Shown: positions 1 through 9,440, counted from the first letter of the stretch. The stretch is 64,000 bases of DNA from Cellulosimicrobium composti (GCF_009711085.1 NZ_WMKA01000003.1:62001-126000); one strand, 5' to 3'. A program made the numbers and translations. The notes: generated by a model from the sequence alone, not told the origin.

Positions 1-494
1 TCGCCGTCGCCGGGCCGGTCGCGCGCCGCGATCATGATGACCGGCACGGGGGCCCGGAACGAGTCGACCGCCGCCGCGACGTCCGTCTGCGGCGCGATGA
101 CGACGATGCCCTCGACGCTCTGGTCCATGAAGTGCTCGAGCACGCGGTGCATCGTGTCCGCGTCGTAGCGCCGGATCGTCGCGACGCTCACGAAGTAGCC
201 CTGCTCGCGCGCGGCCTCCTCGACGGCGATGAGGGTCGACGTCGGGCCGTACAGCGCCGAGCCCGTGGTGACCACGCCGATCGTCCCCGACCGCATGGTC
301 ACGAGCGCGCGCGCCGCGCTGTTGCGGCGGTAGCCGAGCGTCGCGATCGCGTCGAGCACGCGGTCGCGCGTCTCGGGGCGCACGCTCGGGTGGTCGTTGA
401 GCACGCGCGAGACCGTCTGGTGCGAGACCCCGGCGAGCCGCGCGACGTCGGACATCGCGGGCGGGCGCGTGCGCGCCGAGGGGCCGTCGCTCAC
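1..494 (-). CDS. LacI-family transcriptional regulator, 3' part cut off by the window edge
   Basis: N-terminal half of a LacI/GalR regulator: a helix-turn-helix (MSDVARLAGVSHQTVSRVLN) followed by the hinge and the start of the periplasmic-binding-protein-like effector domain. The C-terminus lies beyond position 1. I chose the GTG at 494 because it overlaps the proC stop codon by four bases (GTGA), a translational-coupling arrangement; an ATG at 455 would begin directly at the helix-turn-helix. It probably binds a sugar effector, but no target gene or operator is visible on this side. Family assignment is sure; ligand unknown. Confidence 0.9.
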   Translation of the reverse strand, partial: MSDGPSARTRPPAMSDVARLAGVSHQTVSRVLNDHPSVRPETRDRVLDAIATLGYRRNSAARALVTMRSGTIGVVTTGSALYGPTSTLIAVEEAAREQGYFVSVATIRRYDADTMHRVLEHFMDQSVEGIVVIAPQTDVAAAVDSFRAPVPVIMIAARDRPGDG

Positions 495-1381
495 CGGTCG
501 GCCCCCCGGGCCTCGTCGCCGGTCGCCCCGGGCGGCGCCGGCGGGCCCGCGAGCGCCGCCGCGAGCTCGACCGACCGGTCGCGCGCGGCCTCGAGCGCGT
601 CGAGGAACGCGGCGCGCACCCCGCCGGCGTCGAGGCGTCGCAGCGCCGCGACGGTCGTGCCGCCCGGGGAGGACACGCGCTCGCGCGCGATCGCGGGGTG
701 CTCGCCGGTCTCGCGCAGCATGGTCGCGGCGCCGTGCACCGTGGCCGTCGCGAGCTCCAGCGCCGTCGCCCGCGTGAGCCCGAGCAGCACGCCCGCCTCG
801 GCGAGCGCGTCGATCACGTAGAACACGTACGCCGGCCCGGAGCCGGAGAGCGCGCCGACCGCGTCCTGGTCCTTCTCGGCGACCCGCACGACGAGGCCGG
901 TCGCGGCGAGCAACCGCTCGACGAGCGCGACGTCGGCGTCGTCCGCGGCGCTGCCGCCGCTCACCGCGCTCACGCCCGCGCCCACGACGGACGGGGTGTT
1001 GGGCATGACCCGCACGACCGCGGTGCCCGCCGGGAGCCGCTCCTCGTAGAACGACGTGGGGAGACCGACGACGACGCTCACCACGACCGTCCCCGCCCCC
1101 ACGGCGCCGGACACCTCGTCGAGCAGCGCCGCGACGTCCTTCGGCTTGACCGCGACCACCACCACGCCGGCCCCGCGCACGGCCTCGACGTTGTCCTGCG
1201 TCGTGGCGACGCCGTGGCGCGCCGCGAGCTCGTCGCCGCGCTCGGCGCGGCGCACGGTCGCGACGACGTCGGCGGGTCGCCACCCGGACGCGAGGGCGCC
1301 GGCGAGGACGGTCTCGCCCATGACGCCTGCGCCGAGCACGGCGAGCCTGGGCACGGTCGACGAGGTCGACGGGTCGGTCAT
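491..1381 (-). CDS. proC: Pyrroline-5-carboxylate reductase
   Basis: 296 residues, usual family length. The last step of proline synthesis: NAD(P)H-dependent reduction of 1-pyrroline-5-carboxylate. The N-terminal Rossmann motif (LAVLGAGVMGETVL) is at about residues 13-26, and the family signature VSSPGGTTVAAL is in the C-terminal dimerisation domain near residue 235. A cytoplasmic housekeeping enzyme. Its stop codon overlaps the GTG of the downstream LacI gene by 4 bp, so the two may be translated together; I see no functional reason for that pairing. Confidence 0.95.
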   Translation of the reverse strand: MTDPSTSSTVPRLAVLGAGVMGETVLAGALASGWRPADVVATVRRAERGDELAARHGVATTQDNVEAVRGAGVVVVAVKPKDVAALLDEVSGAVGAGTVVVSVVVGLPTSFYEERLPAGTAVVRVMPNTPSVVGAGVSAVSGGSAADDADVALVERLLAATGLVVRVAEKDQDAVGALSGSGPAYVFYVIDALAEAGVLLGLTRATALELATATVHGAATMLRETGEHPAIARERVSSPGGTTVAALRRLDAGGVRAAFLDALEAARDRSVELAAALAGPPAPPGATGDEARGADR

Positions 1382-1542
1382 GGACGATCAGCTCCCGGTG
1401 GTCGGTGAGGGCATTCTTGCGCACCTGGGTGCCCGGCGGCGCCGCGGGGTCGCAGGCGTCTCGCCCTGCGTCGCACGCGGGGCGTCCCGGACGCGTCCCG
1501 GTGGCGTCGGAGAGGGGCGTCGCAGGGGCGTCGCAGGGGGCG
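1382..1542. repeat. GGCGTC-rich intergenic stretch with short tandem copies
   Basis: The 161 bp between proC and the membrane protein gene holds many copies of GGCGTC or GACGCC. It includes two tandem 11-bp units (AGGGGCGTCGC) and a third degenerate one near 1513-1545. No coding region or convincing terminator is seen. It may be slippage-derived simple sequence. Confidence 0.4.
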
Positions 1543-2316
1543 TCAGAGGGGGTACGCGGCGTAGACGTCGGTGACGACGTCGGCGGGGCCCGTCGCCTGG
1601 AGCACGGCGGTGCCGTTGCGCCACGTGACCGTGGCCAGGCCGTCGCCCGCGGGGGTCACGGCGTACGTGCCGGCGCGCTCGCCGGCGACCTCGACGTCGC
1701 CCGTGTCGGTCGGCTCGCCCGCCGCGGCGACGAGGTCGGCCGCGGCCGTCTCGGCCTCGGCCACCGTCGCCCACTGGCCCGCGACGACGGTGACCGTCGT
1801 CGCGTCGTCGCCCTCGCCGTCGGCGTACACGAGCTCGTACGCCTCGAGCGCGCGCGCCGGCGTCCACGCCTCGGTGGCCGGGTCGGCGCGGAGCACGAGG
1901 TCGAGCACGGTGTCGGGGAGCGCCGTCGCGAACGCCGACGTCCCGGTGCGGGCGACGGGCTCGAGGGTCGGCGTGGGCGCCTCGGCCGTCACGGTCACGG
2001 TCGGCGCGGGCTGCGGTGCCGCGTCCGCTCGCGCGAAGCCCGGCCACACCCACGCGAGGAGCGCGGCCACGAGCCCGACCACGAGGAGCAGCCCGACGAG
2101 GACGACGAGGCGCCGCCGCCGGTAGACCGCGGCCGACGCGGGCCGGGAGTGCCGACGGTCGCTCGCGCCGACGGCGTCGGTCGGACGGCGGGGGCCGGGC
2201 GGGGTCGCGCCCCGGCCCGCCCGCGCCCGGTCCGCCGCGCTCGCACGGTCCGTCGCGCTCGGGCGCGCAGGTGCGGGCGCACGTCCCGCGGGGCTCGGCC
2301 CGGGCGGCTGGCTCAT
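1543..2316 (-). CDS. Membrane-anchored extracytoplasmic protein of unknown function
   Basis: 257 residues from the ATG at 2316, which has a strong GGAGGT ribosome site six bases upstream; an in-frame ATG at 2379 lacks one. A Pro/Ala/Arg-rich cytoplasmic tail (about 1-65) precedes one transmembrane helix (LVVLVGLLLVVGLVAALLAW, about 70-89). A 160-residue exported domain begins with a Thr/Pro-rich linker. No catalytic motif is recognised. The layout resembles that of the unknown at 15615-16373 (tail, one helix, exported beta-rich domain), but their exported domains do not look homologous by eye. Confidence 0.75.
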   Translation of the reverse strand: MSQPPGPSPAGRAPAPARPSATDRASAADRARAGRGATPPGPRRPTDAVGASDRRHSRPASAAVYRRRRLVVLVGLLLVVGLVAALLAWVWPGFARADAAPQPAPTVTVTAEAPTPTLEPVARTGTSAFATALPDTVLDLVLRADPATEAWTPARALEAYELVYADGEGDDATTVTVVAGQWATVAEAETAAADLVAAAGEPTDTGDVEVAGERAGTYAVTPAGDGLATVTWRNGTAVLQATGPADVVTDVYAAYPL

Positions 2317-2390
2317 CGCGCGCACCTCCAGTGCTGTCGGTCCTGCGGGCCCGCTGCCACGGCCCGGGCCTGCGGCCAAGCGTAGGACGC

Positions 2391-2436
2391 GCGCGTGCCC
2401 GACACCCCGCGCCGGCGCGGGGTGTCGGGCACGCGC
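2391..2436. terminator. Perfect 46-bp palindrome downstream of the GH43 gene
   Basis: Two 23-bp arms (2391-2413 and 2414-2436) are exact reverse complements with no spacer. It lies 45 bp past the GH43 stop codon on the minus strand and before the start of the next minus-strand gene. There is no T-run, as is common for GC-rich actinobacterial terminators. It could equally be a cruciform-forming site. Confidence 0.65.
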
Positions 2437-2480
2437 CGTGCGGCTTCACCCGCCCTGCGTCCCGGTGCCCGGCGGACCGG

Positions 2481-5400
2481 TCACCCGCAGGCGACCGCGC
2501 CGTGCTCCGCCGAGACCTGCGTCGTCACCTCCGCCCCGTCGGCCGTGCCCGTCGCGCGGACGGTGACGGTGCCCGCCGCGACGTCCGCGGCCCGGACCGC
2601 GAACGACTGGTAGGCGTTCTTCCCCGGCGCCACGCCCGCGACCTCGCGCGTGCCCCACGGCGTGTCGAGCACCACGTCGACGGGTGCGTCGTGGCCGTTG
2701 GCGGCGACCACGGCGACGTACGCCTTCCCCGCGAGGCAGCGCGCCTGCGCAGTGGCCGTGACGGGGAGCCCCGGCCCGCCGGTGCCCGGGTCGTCGGCGA
2801 AGACGCGCCACTCCGTGACCGCCACGGCGGAGTACGTGGTGCCGTTGCCGTTCGCCGTGAACGTCGCGCGCAGGCGCGACGTCGTGACGGGCTCGAACGT
2901 CACGGTGTTGAACGCGGTCGTGCTGGTCCCGTAGCCGGACGGGTCCGCCACGGGCTCCCACGCCTGCGCCGCGTCGTCCCAGTACTCGAGCAGCCAGGAG
3001 TCCGGGCGCACGACGCCGTCGCCGCTGCCCGGGTTCGAGTCCCGCCAGAACTTCAGCTCGGCACCCGTGAGGCGGACCGGGCGGGACCAGTCGTACCGGA
3101 CCCACTGGGTGGCCGGGCGGCTGCCCGACCACGTGCCCCAGATCTGGGCCTGGCTCGGGTCGGCCGGGTCCGCGCCGTCGTTGAGCGCGCCCAGGCTGTT
3201 CCAGCCGGCGGTGTACGACGCGCTCGCGGTGGCGATCGGCGCGACGTTGCCCGTGAGCGGGCCGGAGATGTCGGCGGGGATCGTCACGGACCGCGGCGTC
3301 TCGGCGTTCCCCGCCACGTCGACGGCCCGGAACGACACGCGGTGCTGGTTCGTGTCGGGTGCCGCGACCGGCCCCTCGTACGCCTGCCACGCGCCCGTGC
3401 CGATCGCGTACTCGACGCGCGCGACGCCGGACGTCGCGTCCGTCGCGGTGACCGTCACCGTCCGGGCCGCCTCGTCGAGCGTCCCGCTGCTCACGGGGGC
3501 GACGCGGTCGATCCGGACGTCGAGCGCCGACTCCGCGGAGACGTTGCCCGCGCGGTCGGTCGCCGTCGCGAGCACCCGGTGCTCGCCGTCGCCGGCCACC
3601 GCGACCTCGGTCGTGCGCGTCGGCTCGGTGGTGACCGGGGCGCCGTCGTCCACCGTGGTGGCGAGGACCACGCGGCCGCCCGAGTCGTCGACGGCGTCGA
3701 CCCGCACGCGCACGTCCGAGCGGAACCAGCCGGCGCTGCCCGCGCTGCCCAGCGGCGTGAGCGTGAGGGTCGGCGCGGTCCCGTCGCCCTCGGCCGCCCC
3801 CGCCGGGATCACCGTGACGTCGACGCTCACGCGCCCGCCCGCGTAGCCGAGCACCGAGCCCTCGACCGCGAACGTGCCCGGCGCGGCGACGTCGTCGGCC
3901 CTGACCTCGTCCCAGAACGCGGGGGCCTGGAGGGTCTCGCCGCCCGGGAACGTCACCGGGACGGTGCCCGGCAGGTCGGTCTCGCCGACCTCGACCGTGA
4001 CGCCGGGCGGGTCGACGGCGGCGGGCTGCTCCGCGAGGACCTTCCACTCCTCGACCGCGACGGCCGAGTACGTGCTGCCGTTCGTCGAGGCGTCGAGGAC
4101 CGCGCGCAGCTGCGTCGTCGTGACCGGGTCGAACGTCGTCGTCTGGAAGCCGCTCGTGCCGGTGCCGTACCCGCTGGGGTTCGACACGTCGACCCACGTG
4201 CCGCCGCCGGACGCGTCCCAGTACTGGATGCGCCACGAGGCGGGCGCCGCGACGCCGACCCCCGTGCCCTGCGGCTGGTCGTTCCAGAACTCGATCTGCG
4301 AGCCCGCGAGACGCATCGGCTGGTCCCACGTGTACTGGACCCACTGCTGCGGCGGGTTGCTCCCCGTCCACGTGCCCCACATGTCCGGGGGCAGCGGGTT
4401 GGGCCGCACGATCTCGTCGTTGAGCGCCTTCTTCCAGTACTGCGTGGGCACGGGCTCGTTCGACACCGTGACCGTCGCCTCCTGCGCGACGTTCGCCCGC
4501 GGGGTCGCGTCCTTGGCCTTCGGCGGCGTCGTGACGACCTGCTTCATGCGCGGGGGCGACTGGGTGTCGTCCCACTCGACGCGGTCGATCGCGACCGAGC
4601 GGCGGAAGTGGTTGCCGCCCTCGGCGTCGGCCGTGTGGTACGCGATCCACCACTCGCCGTCGAGCTCGACGATGCCGGGGTGGCTCGTCGTCGACGACAC
4701 CGGCGCGAGGATCGTCCCCCGGTACGTCCACGGGCCCTGCGGCGACGTCGCCGTGCCGTACGCGATGCACGCGTGGTAGTTCGCGGGCGTGCACGACGAC
4801 GTCGGCCCGGCGTTGTTGCCGGCGTACGCCAGGTAGTAGGTCCCGTCGCGCTCGAACGCCCACGCCGCCTCGAAGAAGCCGGTGAGACCGGTGACCGTGC
4901 GGACCTGCCCGACCGGGGTCTTCATGTCCTGCGCGAGCTCGAGCATGCGCAGGTTCGAGAAGCTGCCCCACCAGACGTAGACGCGGGCGTCGTCGCCCTC
5001 GCCGTCGACGAGCACCGTCGGGTCGATGTTGTGGATCGTGTTCGGCGTCGGCACGCGCTGGGAGATGATCGGTCCGCCCACGTGGTCGGTCCACGGACCG
5101 GTCGGGGTGTCCGAGACCGCGACGCCGATGCCGAACGCGTCGCTCGCGGGGCTGTCCGCCTCGTTGACCGGCACGTACCAGTAGTAGCGGCCGTCCACGC
5201 CCCGGACGACCTGGCCCGCGTACGCGCGGCCCGGCGTGGCCCAGTCGAAGACCTGCTCGGGCCGCATGAGCGACGGGTGGTGGGTCCACTCGCCCGCGTC
5301 GACGTCGCTCGTCACGAACGCGCCCCACTCGTTCATGACGAAGTCGTTGCGCGTCGGGCCGGCCTCGTCGTGCCCGGTGTAGACGTACAGCTGGTCGGTC

Positions 5401-5642
5401 GCGGTGTCGTTGCCGGGAGCGCCCGCTGGGACGACGAGCGGCGCCGGGTCGGCCGAGTAGTAGCTGCCGTCGCCGAGGATCGGGTTCTGCGTGCTCGTGA
5501 ACGTGTACGGGTCGGCCGCGGCCGCCGGCTCGGCGGTCGCCGCGAGCCCGGTGAGCGCGAGCGCCGCGCTCAGCGCGGTCGCGACCGGTCGCCGGGCGGG
5601 GCTGCGCCCGCGCGACGGCCGGGTGGTGGGTCTGTCGGTCAT
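2481..5642 (-). CDS. Secreted multi-domain GH43 family glycosidase, probable alpha-L-arabinofuranosidase
   Basis: 1053 residues. A signal peptide (about 1-43, ending in Ala-Ala-Ala) precedes a five-bladed GH43 catalytic domain (about 45-385). Likely catalytic residues are Asp65 (YYSADPAPLV), Asp207 (IHNIDPTVLV) and Glu258 (GFFEAAWAFERDG). Then follow a discoidin-like WGTW module (384-537), a Big_4-like module (545-613), Ig-like repeats (620-790), a second WGTW module (797-949) and a conserved C-terminal domain with two cysteines (961-1053). The start has AGGAG upstream. Position in a regulon with GH127 suggests a role like Bifidobacterium HypAA (GH43_22), removing terminal alpha-1,3-arabinose from extensin glycans; that is inference. 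A 16-bp motif lies 334 bp upstream and a leader hairpin at 5705-5743. Confidence 0.9.
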   Translation of the reverse strand: MTDRPTTRPSRGRSPARRPVATALSAALALTGLAATAEPAAAADPYTFTSTQNPILGDGSYYSADPAPLVVPAGAPGNDTATDQLYVYTGHDEAGPTRNDFVMNEWGAFVTSDVDAGEWTHHPSLMRPEQVFDWATPGRAYAGQVVRGVDGRYYWYVPVNEADSPASDAFGIGVAVSDTPTGPWTDHVGGPIISQRVPTPNTIHNIDPTVLVDGEGDDARVYVWWGSFSNLRMLELAQDMKTPVGQVRTVTGLTGFFEAAWAFERDGTYYLAYAGNNAGPTSSCTPANYHACIAYGTATSPQGPWTYRGTILAPVSSTTSHPGIVELDGEWWIAYHTADAEGGNHFRRSVAIDRVEWDDTQSPPRMKQVVTTPPKAKDATPRANVAQEATVTVSNEPVPTQYWKKALNDEIVRPNPLPPDMWGTWTGSNPPQQWVQYTWDQPMRLAGSQIEFWNDQPQGTGVGVAAPASWRIQYWDASGGGTWVDVSNPSGYGTGTSGFQTTTFDPVTTTQLRAVLDASTNGSTYSAVAVEEWKVLAEQPAAVDPPGVTVEVGETDLPGTVPVTFPGGETLQAPAFWDEVRADDVAAPGTFAVEGSVLGYAGGRVSVDVTVIPAGAAEGDGTAPTLTLTPLGSAGSAGWFRSDVRVRVDAVDDSGGRVVLATTVDDGAPVTTEPTRTTEVAVAGDGEHRVLATATDRAGNVSAESALDVRIDRVAPVSSGTLDEAARTVTVTATDATSGVARVEYAIGTGAWQAYEGPVAAPDTNQHRVSFRAVDVAGNAETPRSVTIPADISGPLTGNVAPIATASASYTAGWNSLGALNDGADPADPSQAQIWGTWSGSRPATQWVRYDWSRPVRLTGAELKFWRDSNPGSGDGVVRPDSWLLEYWDDAAQAWEPVADPSGYGTSTTAFNTVTFEPVTTSRLRATFTANGNGTTYSAVAVTEWRVFADDPGTGGPGLPVTATAQARCLAGKAYVAVVAANGHDAPVDVVLDTPWGTREVAGVAPGKNAYQSFAVRAADVAAGTVTVRATGTADGAEVTTQVSAEHGAVACG
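2484..2762 (-). other. Conserved two-cysteine C-terminal domain, copy 1 (GH43 protein)
   Basis: Residues 961-1053. It carries the pattern RCLAGKAYVAV, TPWGT, GVAPGKNAYQSFA and a terminal ACG. The same pattern closes the proteins at 10335-15041 and 57349-60987. The Cys after Arg and the Cys at the extreme C-terminus are kept in all three and could form a disulfide. I cannot name the family. Confidence 0.8.
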
Positions 5643-5704
5643 GGCCTGGTCTCCTGACGGTCGGGGCCGCGCACGGCGCGGGCCGGCGGGTCGTGCGGGG
5701 AGGT

Positions 5705-5743
5705 CGTGCGCCCCGGGAGTTCCCTCGGCTCCCGGGGCGCACG
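5705..5743 (-). promoter_or_regulatory. Leader hairpin in the GH43 mRNA
   Basis: Perfect 15-bp inverted repeat (arms 5705-5719 and 5729-5743, 9-nt loop). Its start-proximal edge is 63 nt upstream of the GH43 ATG. It may be an attenuator or an mRNA-stabilising structure. Confidence 0.6.
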
Positions 5744-5975
5744 GTCGTGGGGCCCGTGCCGGCGGGCGTCCGACCGCGTGCGGTGCGGTCGGGGACGGCG
5801 GCGACGCCCCCGCCGGGCGGGGGTCGGACGCGTCACCGCCGTCGCGTCACCGCCGTCGTGGCGGCACCGCGGGTACGTCGGGGGGCCGTGGTCGCGCTCG
5901 CGTCGTCACGGGCGTGCACCTCTCGTCGTCGAGCCGGTCGTCCGCTGCCGACCATGCCATATCCGGAAACATGAT

Positions 5976-5991
5976 CGCAATGGTTTTCGGT
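5976..5991. promoter_or_regulatory. Putative LacI-type operator, site A
   Basis: CGCAATGGTTTTCGGT, identical over 16 bp to the site at 15267-15282 upstream of the other secreted arabinan-type enzyme. Related to two sites next to the LacI gene at 23320. On the minus strand it places a TTGCGA that could act as a -35 element. Confidence 0.6.
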
Positions 5992-6121
5992 GAGGCTGGC
6001 GGAGGTTTCGGCGCCCGCGGCCGCAGACGGCTCGGTGACTCGCCGGAGAACCGCAGGACGGCGCGCCGCGTCGGCCGTGACGGGGCGCCGGGCCCGCGCG
6101 CGCCGCGGAAACGTCGAGCCG

Positions 6122-6643
6122 CTACTTTTCGGGATGCGGCGACCCCTCGCGCCGCCCGACGCGAGCCTGCGCGCGCGACGTCGCGATGGAGACGAGCACG
6201 CCGACGACGACGAGGTCGAGCGCGATCTGCACCATCGTGACGATCTTCGCCGCCTCGCCCGTCGGGTGGACGTCGCCGAACCCGACGGTCCCGAGCGTCA
6301 CGACCGCGAAGTACAGCGCGTCCGTCCGGTTCTCGATCCCGACGAACTGGTCGGCCATGAGGTAGTAGGCGAGCGCGAAGAACGTGACGACCGGCAGGAG
6401 CAGGCCCATCACGGATTGCACGCGCACGCTCGGCGTCGTCCATGCGCGCAGCTGGCGGCGCACCTGGACCACGAGCAGCGCGCACAGCAGGCCGAGCCCC
6501 GCCGCGAAGACGACGACCTGCACGACCTCGGGGGCCGCGTCGCGCGGGAGCGGGACGCCGTAGTACACGGTGAGGCACGCCGTCGTCGACGCGACCGTGA
6601 GGACGAGCGTCCACCACGGGCTGTCGTGCGGGAGCCGGCGCAT
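6122..6643 (-). CDS. Small two-transmembrane-type potassium channel protein
   Basis: 173 residues from the ATG at 6643. Four hydrophobic segments are visible, with a pore loop before the last: LGTVGFGDVHP is the K+ selectivity filter, with Phe in place of the commoner Tyr (TVGYGD). No RCK/TrkA_N domain follows the pore; the protein ends in a short basic tail. Likely a simple ion channel of the Ion_trans_2 family in the cytoplasmic membrane. It is transcribed divergently from radA, with 87 bp between them. Confidence 0.85.
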   Translation of the reverse strand: MRRLPHDSPWWTLVLTVASTTACLTVYYGVPLPRDAAPEVVQVVVFAAGLGLLCALLVVQVRRQLRAWTTPSVRVQSVMGLLLPVVTFFALAYYLMADQFVGIENRTDALYFAVVTLGTVGFGDVHPTGEAAKIVTMVQIALDLVVVGVLVSIATSRAQARVGRREGSPHPEK

Positions 6644-6730
6644 GGCTCCAGCATCCCGCGCGGCCGTGCGCCCGGCGCGGCGGGCGCGGCGGGCGCGGGC
6701 GGTGTCGGGGGTCGTGGCTAGGTTGGGCGC

Positions 6731-8194
6731 GTGACCTCCTCGACCGCCCAGGCCCGCTCCGCGGCCGGCAAGCGCGCCCGCCCCGCCTACCGCTGCAGCG
6801 AGTGCGGGTGGACCACCGCCAAGTGGGTGGGCCGCTGCGGCGAGTGCCAGGAGTGGGGCACGGTGACGGAGGACGCGCCGGCCGCTTCCGGGCCGCGCAC
6901 GACGGCCGTGACGCCGAGCCGCTCCCCCGCGCGCCCCATCGGCGAGATCAGCGTCGAGGCGGCCCGCGCCACCCCGACCGGCGTCTCCGAGTTCGACCGT
7001 GTCCTCGGTGGCGGCATCGTCCCGGGCGCCGTCGTGCTCCTCGCCGGGGAGCCCGGCGTCGGCAAGTCGACGCTCCTGCTCGCGGTCGCGAGCAACGTCG
7101 CCGCGGGCGGCTCGGACCTGCCGACGGTGCGGCCCGCCGGCGAGCGCGCGCCCGCCGAGGCCCGCCGCCCGACGCCGTCCCCGCGCCGCGTCCTGTACGT
7201 CACGGGCGAGGAGTCGGCCGGGCAGGTCCGGCTCCGGGCGGAGCGCGTCGGGGCGCTCGCGCCCGGACTGCTCCTCGCCGCGGAGACGGACCTCGCCACC
7301 GTCCTCGGCCACATCGAGGCGACGGAGCCCGACCTGCTCGTCGTGGACTCGGTGCAGACGATCGCGTCCGCGCTCGTCGAGGGCGCGCCCGGCGGCGTGA
7401 GCCAGGTGCGCGAGGTCGCCGCGTCGCTCATCGCCGCGGCGAAGGCGCGCGACCTCCCGGTGATCCTCGTGGGCCACGTGACCAAGGACGGCTCGGTCGC
7501 CGGGCCGCGCACGCTCGAGCACCTCGTCGACGTCGTGTGCCAGTTCGAGGGCGACCGCCACTCGCGCCTGCGGCTCGTGCGCGCCGTGAAGAACCGCTAC
7601 GGGCCCACGGACGAGGTCGGCTGCTTCGACCTCACCGAGAACGGCATCGTCGGGCTCGCCGACCCGAGCGGCCTGTTCCTCTCGCACACGGGTGCCGGCG
7701 TGCCCGGCACGTGCGTGACCGTCACGCTCGAGGGCCGGCGGCCGCTCGCCCTGGAGATCCAGTCGCTCGTCGTGCCGAGCTCGCTGACGAACCCGCGCCG
7801 CACCACGAGCGGCGTGGACTCCAGCCGCCTCGCGATGATCCTCGCCGTCATGCACCGGCACGCGGGCGTCCGGCTCGTCGACCAGGACGTGTACGCGTCG
7901 ACCGTCGGCGGGGCCAAGGTGACCGAGCCCGCCGCCGACCTCTCGATCGCGCTCGCCGTGCTCTCCGCGCGCGAGGACGAGGCCCTGCCGCAGGGCACGG
8001 TCGCGTTCGGCGAGGTCGGGCTCGCGGGGGACATCCGGCCCGTCACCGGCCTGGACCGCAGGCTGGCGGAGGCCGCGCGGCTCGGCTTCACGCGCGCCGT
8101 CGTGCCGCGCGGGTCGTTCCCCCGCCCCGTCGAGGGCATGACGATCCTGCCGGCGCGGCACCTGGGCGAGGCCGTCGAGCTCGCCCGCACCTGA
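6731..8194 (+). CDS. radA: DNA repair protein RadA (Sms)
   Basis: 487 residues. A C4 zinc finger (CSECGW...CGEC, about 22-39), Walker A GEPGVGKST near 110, the RadA-specific KNRYG motif and a C-terminal Lon-protease-like domain give the normal RadA architecture. It is a hexameric branch-migration helicase in recombinational repair. About 30 residues rich in Pro/Arg are inserted between Walker A and the VLYVTGEES strand. The GTG at 6731 is preceded by TAGGTT six bases upstream and by no Shine-Dalgarno sequence, so the mRNA is probably leaderless. It is followed by disA, a common actinobacterial pairing. Confidence 0.97.
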   Translation: MTSSTAQARSAAGKRARPAYRCSECGWTTAKWVGRCGECQEWGTVTEDAPAASGPRTTAVTPSRSPARPIGEISVEAARATPTGVSEFDRVLGGGIVPGAVVLLAGEPGVGKSTLLLAVASNVAAGGSDLPTVRPAGERAPAEARRPTPSPRRVLYVTGEESAGQVRLRAERVGALAPGLLLAAETDLATVLGHIEATEPDLLVVDSVQTIASALVEGAPGGVSQVREVAASLIAAAKARDLPVILVGHVTKDGSVAGPRTLEHLVDVVCQFEGDRHSRLRLVRAVKNRYGPTDEVGCFDLTENGIVGLADPSGLFLSHTGAGVPGTCVTVTLEGRRPLALEIQSLVVPSSLTNPRRTTSGVDSSRLAMILAVMHRHAGVRLVDQDVYASTVGGAKVTEPAADLSIALAVLSAREDEALPQGTVAFGEVGLAGDIRPVTGLDRRLAEAARLGFTRAVVPRGSFPRPVEGMTILPARHLGEAVELART

Positions 8195-8354
8195 CCCGTC
8201 CGCCCGTCGGGACGATCGCGCGCGAGCGCCCCGACGGGCGCCCGGGTCGGCGAACGGAGCACACAGACGACGCCGTGACCGGATCGTGACCTGTTTGTGA
8301 CGCAACCCCGCGGGTTCCCGCGGCTGGGACGACCGCGCAGCGTAGGATTCCTCC

Positions 8355-9440
8355 GTGGCCAACTCCCCCGCGCACCCCGACGAGATGCTCCGGGAGACCC
8401 TTGCCGCCGTGGCACCCGGGACCGAGCTCCGCGACGGCCTCGAACGGATCCTGCGCGGCCGGACGGGCGCGCTCATCGTGCTCGGGCTGGACAAGGTCGT
8501 CGAGGAGATGTGCTCGGGCGGGTTCCAGCTCGACGTCGGCTTCTCGGCGACGCGCCTGCGCGAGCTGTCGAAGATGGACGGCGCCGTCGTGCTCGACCGC
8601 GACGCCAACCGCATCCTGCGCGCCGCCGTCCAGCTCCTGCCGGACCCGACGATCGAGACGACCGAGTCCGGCACGCGGCACCGCACCGCGGAGCGCGTGG
8701 CCAAGCAGAGCGGGTTCCCCGTCATCTCCGTGAGCCAGTCGATGCGGATCGTCGCGCTCTACGTCGGCGGTCAGCGCCACGTCCTGGAGGACTCCGACAC
8801 GATCCTGTCGCGCGCCAACCAGGCGCTCGCGACGCTCGAGCGCTACCGCGCGCGCCTCGACGAGGTGTCCGGGACGCTCTCCGCGCTCGAGATCGAGGAC
8901 CTCGTCACGGTGCGCGACGTGTGCGCGGTGGTGCAGCGGCTCGAGATGGTCGCCCGCATCTCCGAGGAGATCGCGGGGTACGTCATCGAGCTCGGCACGG
9001 ACGGGCGCCTCCTCGCGCTCCAGCTCGACGAGCTCATCGGCGGCATCGGCTCCGACCGCGAGTTCGTCATCCGCGACTACGTGGACCTCGGGCGCAAGGA
9101 CCGCTCGCTCGCGGACGTCCAGAAGGCCCTCGGGGGCCTGGACTCGACGCAGCTCCTCGACCTCGGCCAGATCGGCCGCGTGCTCGACCTCCCCGGGGGC
9201 GGCGACGCGCTCGACGCGGCCGTCGCGCCGCACGGCTACCGGCTCCTGTCGAAGGTGCCGCGCCTGCCGGCGACGATCATCGACCGGCTCGTGGCGCACT
9301 TCGGCGGGCTCCAGAAGCTCCTCGCCGCGAGCATCGACGACCTCATGACGGTCGACGGCGTCGGCGAGCAGCGCGCCCGCGCCGTGCGCGAGGGCCTGTC
9401 GCGCCTCGCCGAGTCGAGCATCCTCGAGCGCTACGTCTGA
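8355..9440 (+). CDS. disA: DNA integrity scanning protein DisA, diadenylate cyclase
   Basis: 361 residues. It makes cyclic di-AMP from two ATP while scanning DNA for branched structures. The DAC domain carries MDGAVVLD (DGA motif) and [11 protein letters not shown] (RHR motif), and the C-terminal helix-hairpin-helix domain holds [18 protein letters not shown] start with TAGGAT six bases upstream and no Shine-Dalgarno: probably leaderless. Next to radA, whose product is known to interact with DisA in Bacillus; coupling here is inferred from adjacency. Confidence 0.97.
   Translation: MANSPAHPDEMLRETLAAVAPGTELRDGLERILRGRTGALIVLGLDKVVEEMCSGGFQLDVGFSATRLRELSKMDGAVVLDRDANRILRAAVQLLPDPTIETTESGTRHRTAERVAKQSGFPVISVSQSMRIVALYVGGQRHVLEDSDTILSRANQALATLERYRARLDEVSGTLSALEIEDLVTVRDVCAVVQRLEMVARISEEIAGYVIELGTDGRLLALQLDELIGGIGSDREFVIRDYVDLGRKDRSLADVQKALGGLDSTQLLDLGQIGRVLDLPGGGDALDAAVAPHGYRLLSKVPRLPATIIDRLVAHFGGLQKLLAASIDDLMTVDGVGEQRARAVREGLSRLAESSILERYV

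Larger units (their letters stand above)
5643..6121. other. 479-bp non-coding region upstream of the GH43 gene
   Basis: No credible gene. It contains the GH43 5' leader with a strong hairpin (5705-5743), the 16-bp motif shared with the gene at 10335-15041 (5976-5991) and a degenerate GGTTTCGG at 6004-6011. The remainder shows nothing I can interpret. Confidence 0.6.

Noticed and set aside
2016-5657. 1213-residue open frame on the plus strand, antisense to the GH43 gene
   Set aside because: Arg/Ala/Val-rich translation with no domain, no ribosome site, and lying over a gene with clear catalytic motifs; long antisense frames are a by-product of extreme GC3.
6122-8725. 867-residue minus-strand frame joining the K+ channel to sequence antisense of radA and disA
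   Set aside because: Only the C-terminal 173 residues look like protein; the rest is antisense to conserved genes.
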